Positions 40,573-49,108 are shown, counted from the stretch's first letter. The stretch: 64,000 nucleotides of DNA from Clostridiales bacterium (GCA_019416455.1 DXXG01000004.1:186001-250000); one strand, 5' to 3'. Notes: generated from the letters alone by a model not told the origin. Made by a program: numbers and translations.

Positions 40573-40755
40573 CCAGGCTGTGCCTGGAGGCAAGACGCGC
40601 ACGGGGCTTTGCCCCGAAATAGAGCAAAAAGCGTATAAAACGTTGCCAGCGTTACCTGTTTGAGGAGAGAGCTTTTTGCGTCGCTAGGGCTGCGCCGGGC
40701 AGCAAAACTTCCACGCTACTTCGCGGAACTGTTATTTCACAAGGGAGTGATTTCC
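40573..40755. repeat. GC-rich hairpin cluster between argB and argD
   Basis: 183 bp without a gene hold several small palindromes: CCAGGC-tgt-GCCTGG near 40573, CGGGGC-ttt-GCCCCG at 40602-40616, and GGGCTGCGCC near 40687. The look is that of a repetitive extragenic palindrome or small mobile repeat; a similar CGGGGC-tc-GCCCCG hairpin follows ffh at about 53484. It might also attenuate transcription into argD. Confidence 0.5.
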
Positions 40756-41922
40756 ATGACGTTTGAACAGATCAAGGAGCAAGATCAAGCCTATATTCTC
40801 CACACCTATGGCCGGGTGGACGCCGCTCTGGTCAAGGGCAAAAACGCCCGTGCTTGGGACGTGGAGGGGAAAGAATACATCGATTTCACCGCGGGCATCG
40901 GCGTGAATGCCTTGGGTTACAGTGACCCTGAATGGGCTGCCGCCGTGGCCAAGCAGGCCGGTGAGATCCAGCACATGTGCAACTACTACTACTGTCCGGA
41001 AAACACCGCACTGGCGGAAGAACTGAGCAAAGCCTCTGGCATGGTCAAGGCCTTCTTCTGCAACTCCGGCGCGGAAGCCAACGAGTGCGCTGTGAAGGTG
41101 GCCCGGAAATATGGGGAGAAGCGGGGCGCTTACAAGATCGTCACTCTGGTCAATTCCTTCCACGGCCGTACCCTCACCACTCTGGCCGCCACCGGTCAGG
41201 AGGGGTTCCACAAGGATTTCCTGCCCCTGACCGAGGGATTTCTCTACGCTCAGGCGGGAGACCTGGAAGGGATCGACAAGTTGCTGGATGGCTCCGTGTG
41301 CGCTGTGCTGCTGGAGATGGTCCAGGGCGAAGGCGGAGTGATCCCCATGGAGGAAAGCTTCCTTCAGGGATTGGAAAAGCTTTGCCGGGAGCGTGATGTG
41401 CTGCTGATGATCGACGAGGTCCAGACCGGTGTAGGCCGCACAGGCACCTTCTATGCCTATCAGGGCAGTGGGATCCACCCCGACGTGGTGACCACCGCGA
41501 AAGGTCTGGCAGGCGGCCTGCCCATCGGTGCTTGCCTGGTGGGGGAGAAGCTGGGGGACATTTTGAAGCCCGGTATGCAGGGTTCCACCTTTGGTGGTAA
41601 CCCGGTGTCCTGCGCCGGCGCCATAGTTGTGGTCCGCCGGGTCAGCGATCCCGCCTTTTTGGAAAGCGTGAAAGAAAAAGGTGCCTACCTGAAGGAGAAG
41701 CTGGAGGCCATGCCCCAGGTGGAATACGTCCGGGGCAAGGGCTTGATGCTGGGCGTGAAACTGAAGGACAAGGATGCCCACGACGTGCTGGTAGAATGTG
41801 CCAAGCAGGGGCTGCTGATCCTCACCGCCAAAGAGCTGGTGCGGTTTCTGCCTCCTCTCACCATCACCAAAGAGGATATAGACCAGGGCTTGGCCATTTT
41901 CCAAAAAGTTCTGGAACAGTAA
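40756..41922 (+). CDS. argD: Acetylornithine aminotransferase
   Basis: The protein is 388 residues from ATG 40756 (MTFEQIKEQD), with AAGGGAG upstream. Class III aminotransferase features: CNSGAEANECAVKVAR, SFHGRTLTTLAATGQ, DEVQTGVGRTG and the PLP lysine in TTAKGLAGGLPIG. It makes N2-acetylornithine from the semialdehyde with glutamate as donor. It is followed by argF after 51 bp. Confidence 0.96.
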   Translation: MTFEQIKEQDQAYILHTYGRVDAALVKGKNARAWDVEGKEYIDFTAGIGVNALGYSDPEWAAAVAKQAGEIQHMCNYYYCPENTALAEELSKASGMVKAFFCNSGAEANECAVKVARKYGEKRGAYKIVTLVNSFHGRTLTTLAATGQEGFHKDFLPLTEGFLYAQAGDLEGIDKLLDGSVCAVLLEMVQGEGGVIPMEESFLQGLEKLCRERDVLLMIDEVQTGVGRTGTFYAYQGSGIHPDVVTTAKGLAGGLPIGACLVGEKLGDILKPGMQGSTFGGNPVSCAGAIVVVRRVSDPAFLESVKEKGAYLKEKLEAMPQVEYVRGKGLMLGVKLKDKDAHDVLVECAKQGLLILTAKELVRFLPPLTITKEDIDQGLAIFQKVLEQ

Positions 41923-41973
41923 GAAACAAAAACGCCCACTTTGAGTGGCGGATGCACAGAAAGGATGAGACCC

Positions 41974-42897
41974 ATGAAACACTTGTTGAAGCTGCTGGAT
42001 CTGACCGGAGAGGAGATCCTGGACATTCTGAATCTGGCTGACCAGTTGAAATATGAGACCAAGCACGGCATCGAGCATCCCTATTTGAAAGGCAAGTGCC
42101 TGGGGATGATCTTCGAGAAGTCCTCCACCCGTACCCGCGTGTCTTTTGAGGTGGGCATCAACCAGCTGGGAGGCTACGCTGTGGTGATGGGGGCCGAGGG
42201 CTCTCAGATCGGCCGTGGCGAGCCTGTCCAGGACACTGCCCGTGTGCTGTCCCGGTATGTGGACGGCATCATGATCCGTACCTTCGGTCAGGATGAGGTG
42301 GAAGCTCTGGCCCAATACGGCAGCGTGCCGGTGATCAACGGCCTGACAGATTTCTGCCATCCCTGCCAAGTGTTGGCGGACCTGATGACCATCCGGGAGT
42401 ACAAGGGTTCTCTGGAAGGGCTAAAGATGTGCTTCATCGGAGACGGCAACAACATGATGAACAGCCTGATCGTGGGCGGCCTAAAGGTGGGTATGAGCGT
42501 GGCTGTGGCCTGCCCCGAGGGTTACCGTCCGCCCCAGGAGATCCTGGAGTTCGCCGCCGGATACGGTGACAAGTTCCAGCTCACCGATTCTCCCCTGGAA
42601 GCCGCTAAGGACGCGGACGTGGTCATCACCGACGTGTGGACCTCTATGGGTCAGGAAGAAGAGCGTCAGAAGCGGGAAGCTGCCTTCAAGGGTTACTGCG
42701 TGGATGAGAAGCTGATGGCCCAGGCTAAGCCTGACGCTATGGTGCAGCACTGCCTGCCTGCCCACCGGGGAGAGGAGATCACCGAGGAAGTGTTCGAGGC
42801 CAACGCCCAGTACATTTTCGAGGAAGCGGAGAACCGTCTCCATGCCCAGAAGGCCGTAATGGTCAAGACCATGGGCCAGGCAGAAGCGGCGAAATAA
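41974..42897 (+). CDS. argF: Ornithine carbamoyltransferase
   Basis: The protein is 307 residues from ATG 41974 (MKHLLKLLDLTGEE), preceded by GAAAGGATGA. The carbamoyl phosphate motif SSTRTR, HPCQVLADLMT and the ornithine-binding HCLPAHRG are intact. It makes citrulline from ornithine and carbamoyl phosphate for ArgG. It is the last gene of the cluster, followed by a T-rich hairpin at about 42917-42942. Confidence 0.97.
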   Translation: MKHLLKLLDLTGEEILDILNLADQLKYETKHGIEHPYLKGKCLGMIFEKSSTRTRVSFEVGINQLGGYAVVMGAEGSQIGRGEPVQDTARVLSRYVDGIMIRTFGQDEVEALAQYGSVPVINGLTDFCHPCQVLADLMTIREYKGSLEGLKMCFIGDGNNMMNSLIVGGLKVGMSVAVACPEGYRPPQEILEFAAGYGDKFQLTDSPLEAAKDADVVITDVWTSMGQEEERQKREAAFKGYCVDEKLMAQAKPDAMVQHCLPAHRGEEITEEVFEANAQYIFEEAENRLHAQKAVMVKTMGQAEAAK

Positions 42898-43053
42898 CAG
42901 AATCATATATGAGGAAAGAAGGGGCTTTTGCCTCTTTTTTTCTTTGCCCTGGAACAGGCGCACTTCGAGGGATGGAAAAAACTTTCCCTTTCGTTTTTTG
43001 GCGCCTTGTGCTATCATACTCTTGTTTCTACAATTTTTTAAACAGGTGATCCC

Positions 43054-43617
43054 ATGAGACTGTACGTGACCCGTCACGGCCAAACGGCCTGGAATCGGGA
43101 AAATATCATCTGCGGTGTGACGGATATCAGCCTGGACGAGACCGGCATGGAACAGGCCAGGGAGACTGGCCGGAAACTGCGGGATGTGCCCTTTGACCGG
43201 GTGATCTGCTCCCCGCTGCTCCGAGCCCGGCAGACGGCCCAGCTGATCTGCGAGGGAAGAGATCTGCCCCTGACCATCGATAAAAGGATCCGGGAGCAGG
43301 ACTACGGCGCGTTCGAGGGAAAGCCCCGGCTGGAGCCTGGCTTTTTGGAGACCAAGCGGAATTTCGCCGTCCATTATCCCGGCGGGGAATCCCACATGTC
43401 TGCCGCCCAGCGTGTTTACAATTTCCTGGAGGACACCGCCCGGCGTTTCCCTGACGAGACCGTTCTAGTGGTGTGCCACGGAGGGATCTGCCGCATCATC
43501 GAAAGCTACTTCCGCGACATGACCAACGAGGAATTCTTTCACTTCAATATGGGCAACTGCGAGGTGCGGGAGTATGTCCTGGACCTGCCCAAAGGAGAGG
43601 AGGGAGAAATATGGTAA
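43054..43617 (+). CDS. Histidine phosphatase family protein (phosphoglycerate mutase-like)
   Basis: The protein is 187 residues. The RHG motif TRHGQTAWNRE at the N-terminus and the second catalytic His in VVCHGGICRIIE define the cofactor-dependent phosphoglycerate mutase/CobC-like superfamily. The substrate could be a sugar phosphate or alpha-ribazole phosphate; no cobalamin genes lie nearby. It overlaps the next gene by 7 bp. Confidence 0.88.
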   Translation: MRLYVTRHGQTAWNRENIICGVTDISLDETGMEQARETGRKLRDVPFDRVICSPLLRARQTAQLICEGRDLPLTIDKRIREQDYGAFEGKPRLEPGFLETKRNFAVHYPGGESHMSAAQRVYNFLEDTARRFPDETVLVVCHGGICRIIESYFRDMTNEEFFHFNMGNCEVREYVLDLPKGEEGEIW

Positions 43618-43880
43618 AGTTTTACGGTTCCCACATTTGCAGCGGCTGCCGGGAGGCGAAAGCCCTCTTTGAGGAGAAGAACTTCACGGATTTTGAGTTC
43701 ATCGAGATCACGGAATGCACTGACAATCTGCGGGCGTTTTTGAAGCTGCGGGACACCCGGGAAGAGCTGAAAGAGGCCAAAGAGGCCGGCCGCATCGGGA
43801 TTCCCTGCTTCGTGCGGGAGGACGATTCCATCACCCTGGAAGCGGAGGACGTGCTGAAAGAGGCAGGGGTGGACTGTTAA
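43611..43880 (+). CDS. Small glutaredoxin/thioredoxin-fold protein
   Basis: The protein is 89 residues from ATG 43611. It opens with VKFYGSHICSGCREAKALF, a CxxC active site in a glutaredoxin-like fold, and has a cis-Pro loop (GIPCFVRED). It is probably a cytosolic thiol-disulfide oxidoreductase. It is coupled to the phosphatase gene. A third Cys in the GIPC segment and a C-terminal Cys are extra features. The target is unknown. Confidence 0.72.
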   Translation: MVKFYGSHICSGCREAKALFEEKNFTDFEFIEITECTDNLRAFLKLRDTREELKEAKEAGRIGIPCFVREDDSITLEAEDVLKEAGVDC

Positions 43881-43896
43881 AATTTCGGCAAAGCTC

Positions 43897-43925
43897 TTGA
43901 ATAACATCCTTTTTCAGATTATAAT
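43897..43925 (+). promoter_or_regulatory. Promoter of the NifU-like/GGGtGRT operon
   Basis: TTGAAT at 43897-43902, 17-bp spacer, TATAAT at 43920-43925. Confidence 0.78.
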
Positions 43926-43996
43926 GGACACAGATTGGTATTCCGGCAGGCGCCCCGCCATGCCGGAAGAAATATGAAACCGAAAGGAGTACCAAT

Positions 43997-44689
43997 ATGA
44001 ACTATTCCCATGAAGTGGAAAATATGTGCACGGTGAAGAAGGGCCCCCATCATGGTCCCGCTCCCATCCCGGAGGAAGGCAAGTGGGTGAAATCCTACCA
44101 GATCTCCGACATCTCCGGTCTTTCCCATGGTGTAGGCTGGTGCGCTCCCCAGCAGGGCGCCTGCAAGCTGACCCTGAACGTGAAGGAGGGCATTGTGCAG
44201 GAAGCTCTGGTGGAAACTCTGGGATGTTCCGGCATGACCCATTCCGCCGCTATGGCCGCTGAGATCCTCCCCGGCAAGACCCTGCTGGAGTGCCTGAACA
44301 CCGACCTGGTGTGCGACGCCATCAACGTTGCTATGCGTGAGATCTTCAAGCAGCTGGCCTACGGCCGCAGCCAGACCGCTTTCTCCGAGGACGGTCTGCC
44401 CATCGGCGCCAGCCTGGAAGATCTGGGCAAGGGCCTGCGTTCTCAGGTGGGCACCATGTTCTCCACCGGCCTCAAGGGCGTTCGCTACATGGAAATGGCA
44501 GAAGGCTATGTCATTAAGATGGCTCTCGACGAAGAGGGCGAGGTCATTGGCTATCAGTTTGTCAAGGTGGGCAAGATGCTGGAGGATATCCGTCACGGCG
44601 TGTCTCCCGACGAGGCCTACAAGAAGAACATTGGTCAGTACGGCCGGTTCGACGGCGCTGCCAAGTACATCGACCCCAGAGAAGAATAA
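43997..44689 (+). CDS. NifU/IscU-like iron-sulfur cluster assembly scaffold protein
   Basis: The protein is 230 residues. The middle part carries the scaffold-like Cys pattern GWCAPQQGAC and LGCSGMTHSAAMAAE, plus LECLNTDLVC; the region after residue 120 is longer than in classical IscU. ATG 43997 follows GAAAGGAG. It probably binds a cluster or metal for transfer. Codon use suggests high expression. It sits 35 bp upstream of the GGGtGRT gene and is almost certainly cotranscribed. No cysteine desulfurase gene is next to it. Confidence 0.78.
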   Translation: MNYSHEVENMCTVKKGPHHGPAPIPEEGKWVKSYQISDISGLSHGVGWCAPQQGACKLTLNVKEGIVQEALVETLGCSGMTHSAAMAAEILPGKTLLECLNTDLVCDAINVAMREIFKQLAYGRSQTAFSEDGLPIGASLEDLGKGLRSQVGTMFSTGLKGVRYMEMAEGYVIKMALDEEGEVIGYQFVKVGKMLEDIRHGVSPDEAYKKNIGQYGRFDGAAKYIDPREE

Positions 44690-44724
44690 TTTCCCACGCG
44701 GATTGATATAAGGAGGACAAGCAA

Positions 44725-45732
44725 ATGGCTAATGACGTCATGTTTGAAGGCAAAGAAAGAAGAATGCCGAAAATCGAGAAATGCCTGGCCGAGTACGGCA
44801 TTGGCAGCCTCGAAGAGGCCCGTGAGCTTTGCAAGAGCAAGGGCTTCGATCCCTATGAGATCGTTAAGGGCGTGCAGCCCATCGCTTTCGAGAACGCCGG
44901 CTGGGCCTACACTCTGGGCTGCGCCGTCGCTATCAAGAAGGGCGTAAAGACCGCCGCTGATGCCGCTGAGGCTATCGGCATCGGCCTGGAAGCTTTCTGC
45001 GTGCCCGGCTCCGTGGCCGAGCAGCGCAACGTGGGCTTGGGCCACGGCAACCTGGGCGCTATGCTGCTCCGGGACGAGACCAAGTGCTTCGCGTTCCTGG
45101 CTGGTCACGAGTCCTTTGCCGCCGCTGAAGGCGCCATCGGCATCGCCAAGACCGCTAACCGCGCCCGTAAAGAGCCCCTGCGTATCATCCTCAACGGCCT
45201 GGGCAAGGACGCTGCTTACATCATCTCCCGTATCAACGGCTTCACCTATGTGAAGACTGACTACGACTTCTTCACCGGCGAGCTGAAGGTCGTTGAGACC
45301 AAGCCCTTCTCCGACGGCGAGCGCGCTGCTGTTAAGTGCTACGGCGCCAACGACGTTCTGGAAGGCGTGGCCATCATGAAGGCCGAGGGCGTGGACGTGT
45401 CCATCACCGGTAACTCCACCAACCCCACTCGTTTCCAGCACCTGGTTGCCGGCACTTACAAGAAGTGGGCTCTGGAGAACGGCAAGAAGTACTTCTCCGT
45501 TGCTTCCGGCGGCGGCACTGGCCGTACCCTGCATCCCGACAACATGGCTGCCGGCCCCGCTTCTTACGGCTTGACCGACTCCATGGGCCGTATGCACGGC
45601 GACGCTCAGTTCGCTGGTTCTTCCTCCGTGCCTGCTCACGTGGAAATGATGGGCCTGATGGGCATGGGCAACAACCCCATGGTTGGCGCCACTGTGGCTT
45701 GCGCTGTGGCTGTCTACGAGGGTACCAAGTAA
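44725..45732 (+). CDS. GGGtGRT-family protein
   Basis: The protein is 335 residues; ATG 44725 follows AAGGAGG. The naming motif GGGTGRT is present in SVASGGGTGRTLHPDN, with conserved GLGHGNLGAMLL and HESFAAAEGA segments and a glycine-rich C-terminus (MGLMGMGNNPMVGAT). The family occurs in gut anaerobes next to NifU-like scaffolds, as here; its biochemical role is unknown. Cys residues are few, so it may be a client or partner rather than a scaffold (inference). GC-rich biased codons suggest strong expression. Confidence 0.85.
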   Translation: MANDVMFEGKERRMPKIEKCLAEYGIGSLEEARELCKSKGFDPYEIVKGVQPIAFENAGWAYTLGCAVAIKKGVKTAADAAEAIGIGLEAFCVPGSVAEQRNVGLGHGNLGAMLLRDETKCFAFLAGHESFAAAEGAIGIAKTANRARKEPLRIILNGLGKDAAYIISRINGFTYVKTDYDFFTGELKVVETKPFSDGERAAVKCYGANDVLEGVAIMKAEGVDVSITGNSTNPTRFQHLVAGTYKKWALENGKKYFSVASGGGTGRTLHPDNMAAGPASYGLTDSMGRMHGDAQFAGSSSVPAHVEMMGLMGMGNNPMVGATVACAVAVYEGTK

Positions 45733-45760
45733 GAGTTCCTTTTGGTTTCAATAATTGCGG

Positions 45761-45789
45761 AAAAGCGGCTCCTCCGGGGGCCGCTTTTT
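45761..45789 (+). terminator. Terminator after the GGGtGRT gene
   Basis: AAAAGCGGC pairs with GCCGCTTTT around TCCTCCGGGG, then a T run. Confidence 0.85.
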
Positions 45790-45799
45790 CCATGCCTAT

Positions 45800-45828
45800 T
45801 TGACTTTCTTTCTGTTACCTGATATCCT
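45800..45828 (+). promoter_or_regulatory. Promoter of the small exported protein gene
   Basis: TTGACT at 45800-45805, 17-bp spacer, TATCCT at 45823-45828. Confidence 0.6.
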
Positions 45829-45857
45829 AATCGTAAAGACAGAAAGGGTGGTCTTCC

Positions 45858-46223
45858 ATGAAAAAGAAGATCCTTCTTGGAGCCGCGCTGTTCTTCGTGA
45901 TCCTGCTGGCCGTGTATTTCGTGGCGCCGGTTCGGCCTGCTATTGCCCGCTGGACTGCGGACCGGCATATTGGGGAGCAATACCCAGAGTATCAGTTTCC
46001 CGGGGCGGAGTCTGTTTCGGTTGGCCGGGAGGGTTCCCGTGTCCTGGGATGGATGATGAAATGGACGTCAGATTACACCGCTGGTGCCCAACAGGGGAAC
46101 AGTGTGGTCACTGTGACGGTCAACGGCTGGCTGCCCTTTTTGGTGGAGGAGAGCAGAGTGTATGAGGTCTCAGGAAATGACCTGACTTTGCTGGAGGAGT
46201 GGCCCGCTGGCAGTGGGGAGTAA
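45858..46223 (+). CDS. Small membrane-anchored or exported protein, unknown
   Basis: The protein is 121 residues; ATG 45858 follows AGAAAGGGTGG. A hydrophobic helix at residues 5-25 (ILLGAALFFVILLAVYFVA) is followed by a soluble domain of about 95 residues, with YPEYQFPGAESVSVGREG and VNGWLPFLVEESRVYEV. It is a single-pass membrane or secreted protein. No family is recognised. It is followed closely by the SLOG gene. Confidence 0.6.
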   Translation: MKKKILLGAALFFVILLAVYFVAPVRPAIARWTADRHIGEQYPEYQFPGAESVSVGREGSRVLGWMMKWTSDYTAGAQQGNSVVTVTVNGWLPFLVEESRVYEVSGNDLTLLEEWPAGSGE

Positions 46224-46248
46224 ACAAAGTTGAAAGGAAGTGCGCCCT

Positions 46249-46752
46249 TTGGAAAGGGAAACGAGTTGTTGTTTTACAGGCCATCGGCGCATCCCGGAGC
46301 AGGATGGTCTGTGGGTCCGTCGGAGACTGAGGGAAGAGATCCTGGCCTTAGCGGAAGAAGGAGTGGATACCTTTCTCGCTGGCGGCGCCCAAGGATTCGA
46401 TACCATGGCTGCCCAGGAAGTGCTGCGGGTGCGCGCTATGGGATTGCCTACGTTAAAGTTGGTATTGGCCTTGCCCTATGTAGGTCAGGAGGCTCAATGG
46501 AGCCAGCGTGATGCTGCTGTGTTCCGGACGCTGCTCCGCCAGGCAGACCAAGTGGTGTATATGGGGGAGGCCTACCGAAAAGGGTGTATGTATCAACGCA
46601 ACCGGTATTTGGTGGACCACAGCGCATACTGTATCTGTTATCTGGTTCAAGAGCGGAGCGGTACCGCGTACACAGCTAAGTACGCCAGAGAACAGGGACT
46701 GTCGGTGCGAAACTTGGCGCAGATCGCGTGCATCGAAAAAACGGCGGAATAA
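46249..46752 (+). CDS. SLOG-superfamily (DUF1273/YpsA-like) protein
   Basis: The protein is 167 residues. TTG 46249 (MERETSCCFTGHRRIP) is preferred because AAGGAAG lies 7-12 bases upstream; GTG 46240 would overlap that site. The Rossmann-like features CCFTGHR, FLAGGAQGFDTMAAQEV and VDHSAYCICYL match the YpsA/DUF1273 branch of SLOG proteins, predicted nucleotide or NAD-derivative binders. B. subtilis YpsA is linked to cell division and stress. Here it stands apart from division genes. Confidence 0.8.
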   Translation: MERETSCCFTGHRRIPEQDGLWVRRRLREEILALAEEGVDTFLAGGAQGFDTMAAQEVLRVRAMGLPTLKLVLALPYVGQEAQWSQRDAAVFRTLLRQADQVVYMGEAYRKGCMYQRNRYLVDHSAYCICYLVQERSGTAYTAKYAREQGLSVRNLAQIACIEKTAE

Positions 46753-47106
46753 AACAACTGAAAAGCGGCTCTGGAGGAGCAGGGGAGTGACCTGCCGCCA
46801 AGGGCCGTTTTTTGCTGCCTTTGTGGCTTTAGCGTGATGTATCAGTAGAGGATCTGCAACTTTTTTTGAACCGTTTTGCAAAAAGAGGTGTATTTCACTG
46901 GTGGAAATGGAAGAACGGTCAGGAAAATGAATTTTTCCATTTTGAAAAAATATTTTGTAAAAAACGCCTAAAGATGTTGAAAATCTAGCAAATATGTGAT
47001 AATATATATATGGTCGAGAGAGCGGGCGGCGTATTGCCTTGATGGAAAGTGTCTCTCTCAGAAAAACAAATTTTACACTGCTTTGCGGAAGAAAGGAAGG
47101 TCAGTT
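46753..47106. other. 354-bp intergenic region
   Basis: Contains a GC hairpin ending in GGCCGTTTTTTG near 46803-46814 (likely terminator of the SLOG gene), then an AT-rich stretch with the promoter at 46977-47005. No further gene is seen. Confidence 0.5.
46977..47005 (+). promoter_or_regulatory. Promoter of the 63-residue protein gene
   Basis: TTGAAA at 46977-46982, 17-bp spacer, TAATAT at 47000-47005, in AT-rich surroundings; leader about 95 bp. Confidence 0.72.
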
Positions 47107-47298
47107 ATGTTTGATTTTGTGGAGCAGCCTGTTGCTATAAGAGATTATGAGTATTCCATGCTGCGTAAGCGTCCTGCGCCGTTGGTGATCCAGGGCGGCA
47201 TTCAGCCTGTGGCTATGTTCCAGGAAGATGTTCGCAGTTTGGAACGTCCCCAGTCTTTGCTGGGCTCTGTGTTTAGTTTTCGCAGGTCCAAGGGCTGA
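47107..47298 (+). CDS. 63-residue protein of unknown function
   Basis: ATG 47107 lies behind GAAAGGAAGG and a good promoter, so expression is likely. The protein (MFDFVEQPVAIRDYEYS start, VFSFRRSKG end) is soluble, mixed charge, with no signal or membrane segment and no known domain. It is convergent with sigE and shares a terminator with it. A sporulation link is possible only by position. Confidence 0.6.
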   Translation: MFDFVEQPVAIRDYEYSMLRKRPAPLVIQGGIQPVAMFQEDVRSLERPQSLLGSVFSFRRSKG

Positions 47299-47340
47299 AC
47301 GAACTCCCTCCTCCGGCCCCTGGAGATTCTCCTTTCATGA

Positions 47341-47376
47341 AAACACCCCTGCCATCCCGGCAGGGGTGTTTTTTTA
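47341..47376. terminator. Bidirectional terminator between the 63-residue gene and sigE
   Basis: ACACCCCTGCC and GGCAGGGGTGT form an 11-bp perfect stem with A and T runs on its two sides; it abuts the sigE stop codon. Confidence 0.88.
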
Positions 47377-48087
47377 TCCAGCTTTCTCCAGATCACGCCG
47401 CAACCGGTGGATGATCCGTTTTTCCAGCCGCGAAATGTAGGACTGAGAAATACCCAGTTGATCCGCCACCTCCTTTTGGGTGTGCACCTTGGAGGAGCCC
47501 AGCCCAAAACGAAGTACCATGATTTTTTTCTCCCGGGGGGAGAGGCGGTCCACCGCTCGGCGGAGCATGATGGTCTCCGCTTCCTGCTCGATATCCCGGT
47601 TGACTGTGTCTGGGTCACTTCCCAGCAGGTCGGAAAGAAGCAGCTCATTGCCGTCCCAATCCACGTTCAGGGGATCGTCGATGGAGATCTCGTGGCGGAG
47701 CTGAGAGCTTTTTCGCAAGTGCATGAGAATCTCATTTTCGATACAGCGGGAAGCGTAGGTGGCCAGCTTGATGTTTCGTTCCACCTGGAAGGTGTTTACG
47801 GCCTTGATAAGCCCGATGGTGCCAATGGAGATCAGATCTTCCACGCTGGCGCCGGGACTTTCAAATTTCTTGGCTATGTAGACCACCAGACGCAGGTTGT
47901 GGGTGATCAGAGGTTCTCTGGCTCCGGGAACGTTGTTGCGGATGTTCTCGAACACCTGAGCCTCTTCCTCTTTGGTCAAAGGCGGGGGCAGAGTCTCAGG
48001 GCCGTTGATGTAATGACACTGGCCTTTTTCCAGGGGGATAAGACGAGCCAGCAGCCGGAGGAAAAATTGACGGGTAGCATGAAACAT
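47374..48087 (-). CDS. sigE: Sporulation sigma factor E (mother cell), pro-form
   Basis: The protein is 237 residues. A short N-terminal pro-sequence (about 25-30 residues, hydrophobic/basic: FFLRLLARLIPLEKG) precedes region 2 (HNLRLVVYIAKKFESPG, GTIGLIKAVNTF, LATYASRCIENEILMHLR) and region 4 (LSPREKKIMVLRFGLG, ADQLGISQSYISRLEKR). It is cleaved by SpoIIGA at the septum and drives early mother-cell genes. It lies 30 bp downstream of spoIIGA, the usual order. It marks the organism as an endospore former or recent descendant of one. Confidence 0.96.
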   Translation of the reverse strand: MFHATRQFFLRLLARLIPLEKGQCHYINGPETLPPPLTKEEEAQVFENIRNNVPGAREPLITHNLRLVVYIAKKFESPGASVEDLISIGTIGLIKAVNTFQVERNIKLATYASRCIENEILMHLRKSSQLRHEISIDDPLNVDWDGNELLLSDLLGSDPDTVNRDIEQEAETIMLRRAVDRLSPREKKIMVLRFGLGSSKVHTQKEVADQLGISQSYISRLEKRIIHRLRRDLEKAG

Positions 48088-48117
48088 AAGGGGCGCCTCC
48101 TTTGTGAAGTGATTGTT

Positions 48118-48972
48118 TTAGGGCGGGGAAAGTTCCGGGAATTGATCCGGGCCGTACAGCGCTTGAAATTCCCCGGAGGGGAACTCCCGTTCCCACAGGG
48201 CTATGTAGCAGTTTATGGCAGTGCCGTCAGGCAGGCGGCGGACAATTTCCGGCTTAAAAGCTGGCAGGACTCCCGCTCCGCCCACGCTTTCAAAAGGCAC
48301 CAGCCGGATCCCGTCCAGACTTGGCGGATCTTTTGTTTGAAGAGCGCGGGCGGTCTCCGGTGGGAGCAAGTCTTTCAGGGAGGATGCTTGACAGACAATC
48401 ACAGGCAGACCGGAAAAGGGCTCCCGAAGAGCGCAGCCGGTGTCGGCTTTAGCCCAAAGGACAGCAGTTTTCCCTTCTTGTTCCACCGACAAACGGCAGA
48501 TTTTCTGAGTCAAGTCCTCCCGATGGAACAGTCTTTGGAACAGCCAAAAGACCAGATAGGCCCCGCCGGTAAAAAGGAACAACAGCAGGGGAGAGAGTCC
48601 AAAGTACACCGCATGGCCGACAACAGCCACGTTTCGGGGAGCAGTCCACCGGATGAGGAACAGGAAAAATCCAGCCAGTACCAGAGAAAAGGCCCAGAAG
48701 CACAGGGCGGTTTTCACGAATCCTCGCAGGGAGAGAGGGCAGAAGGTGACAGCTGTGGTGAGAACCGCGGAAAGAATGCCCCATAACAGGGAGACCCATT
48801 GGGGTTGAGGCAGCAAGCACTCCAAAGCGCAAAGAGCGCCTGCCAATGCTCCCAGTACCATCCGCCAGGTCCTGCACCGCAGTTGAAGAGTCTTTTGCGT
48901 GCACCACAGCAGGAAGAAATCCACGTATAAGTTAACGATCACCAATACGTCCCCATAGATAGTCACAGCCAT
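48118..48972 (-). CDS. spoIIGA: Pro-sigma-E processing peptidase
   Basis: The protein is 284 residues. Five hydrophobic helices in the first half (starting YGDVLVIVNLYVDFFLLW) precede a cytoplasmic aspartic protease-like half with the DTG catalytic triad (WAKADTGCALREPFSGLPV). It is the membrane protease that removes the sigma-E pro-sequence after a forespore signal through SpoIIR. It forms an operon with sigE. Upstream on the minus strand, TATAAT (48995-48990) lies beside an inverted repeat GGACA-N8-TGTCC. Confidence 0.93.
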   Translation of the reverse strand: MAVTIYGDVLVIVNLYVDFFLLWCTQKTLQLRCRTWRMVLGALAGALCALECLLPQPQWVSLLWGILSAVLTTAVTFCPLSLRGFVKTALCFWAFSLVLAGFFLFLIRWTAPRNVAVVGHAVYFGLSPLLLFLFTGGAYLVFWLFQRLFHREDLTQKICRLSVEQEGKTAVLWAKADTGCALREPFSGLPVIVCQASSLKDLLPPETARALQTKDPPSLDGIRLVPFESVGGAGVLPAFKPEIVRRLPDGTAINCYIALWEREFPSGEFQALYGPDQFPELSPP

Positions 48973-49108
48973 CCCCCCAATTCCCCTCTATTATAGCTGG
49001 ACACGTAAGAATGTCCTGTCGGTTTGTGGCAAGGCGTACAGGGATTTCCTTGGGAGATAAATTACTCTAGGGATAATCTATAAAAATAAGAAATATTATT
49101 ATTTTACC

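Noticed and set aside
43911..43996. Riboswitch upstream of the NifU-like gene
   Set aside because: The leader is only about 65 nt and shows no recognisable aptamer; an ordinary promoter explains it.
47407..48786. 459-codon plus-strand open frame across sigE and spoIIGA
   Set aside because: Opposite strand of two well-recognised sporulation genes; no ribosome site.
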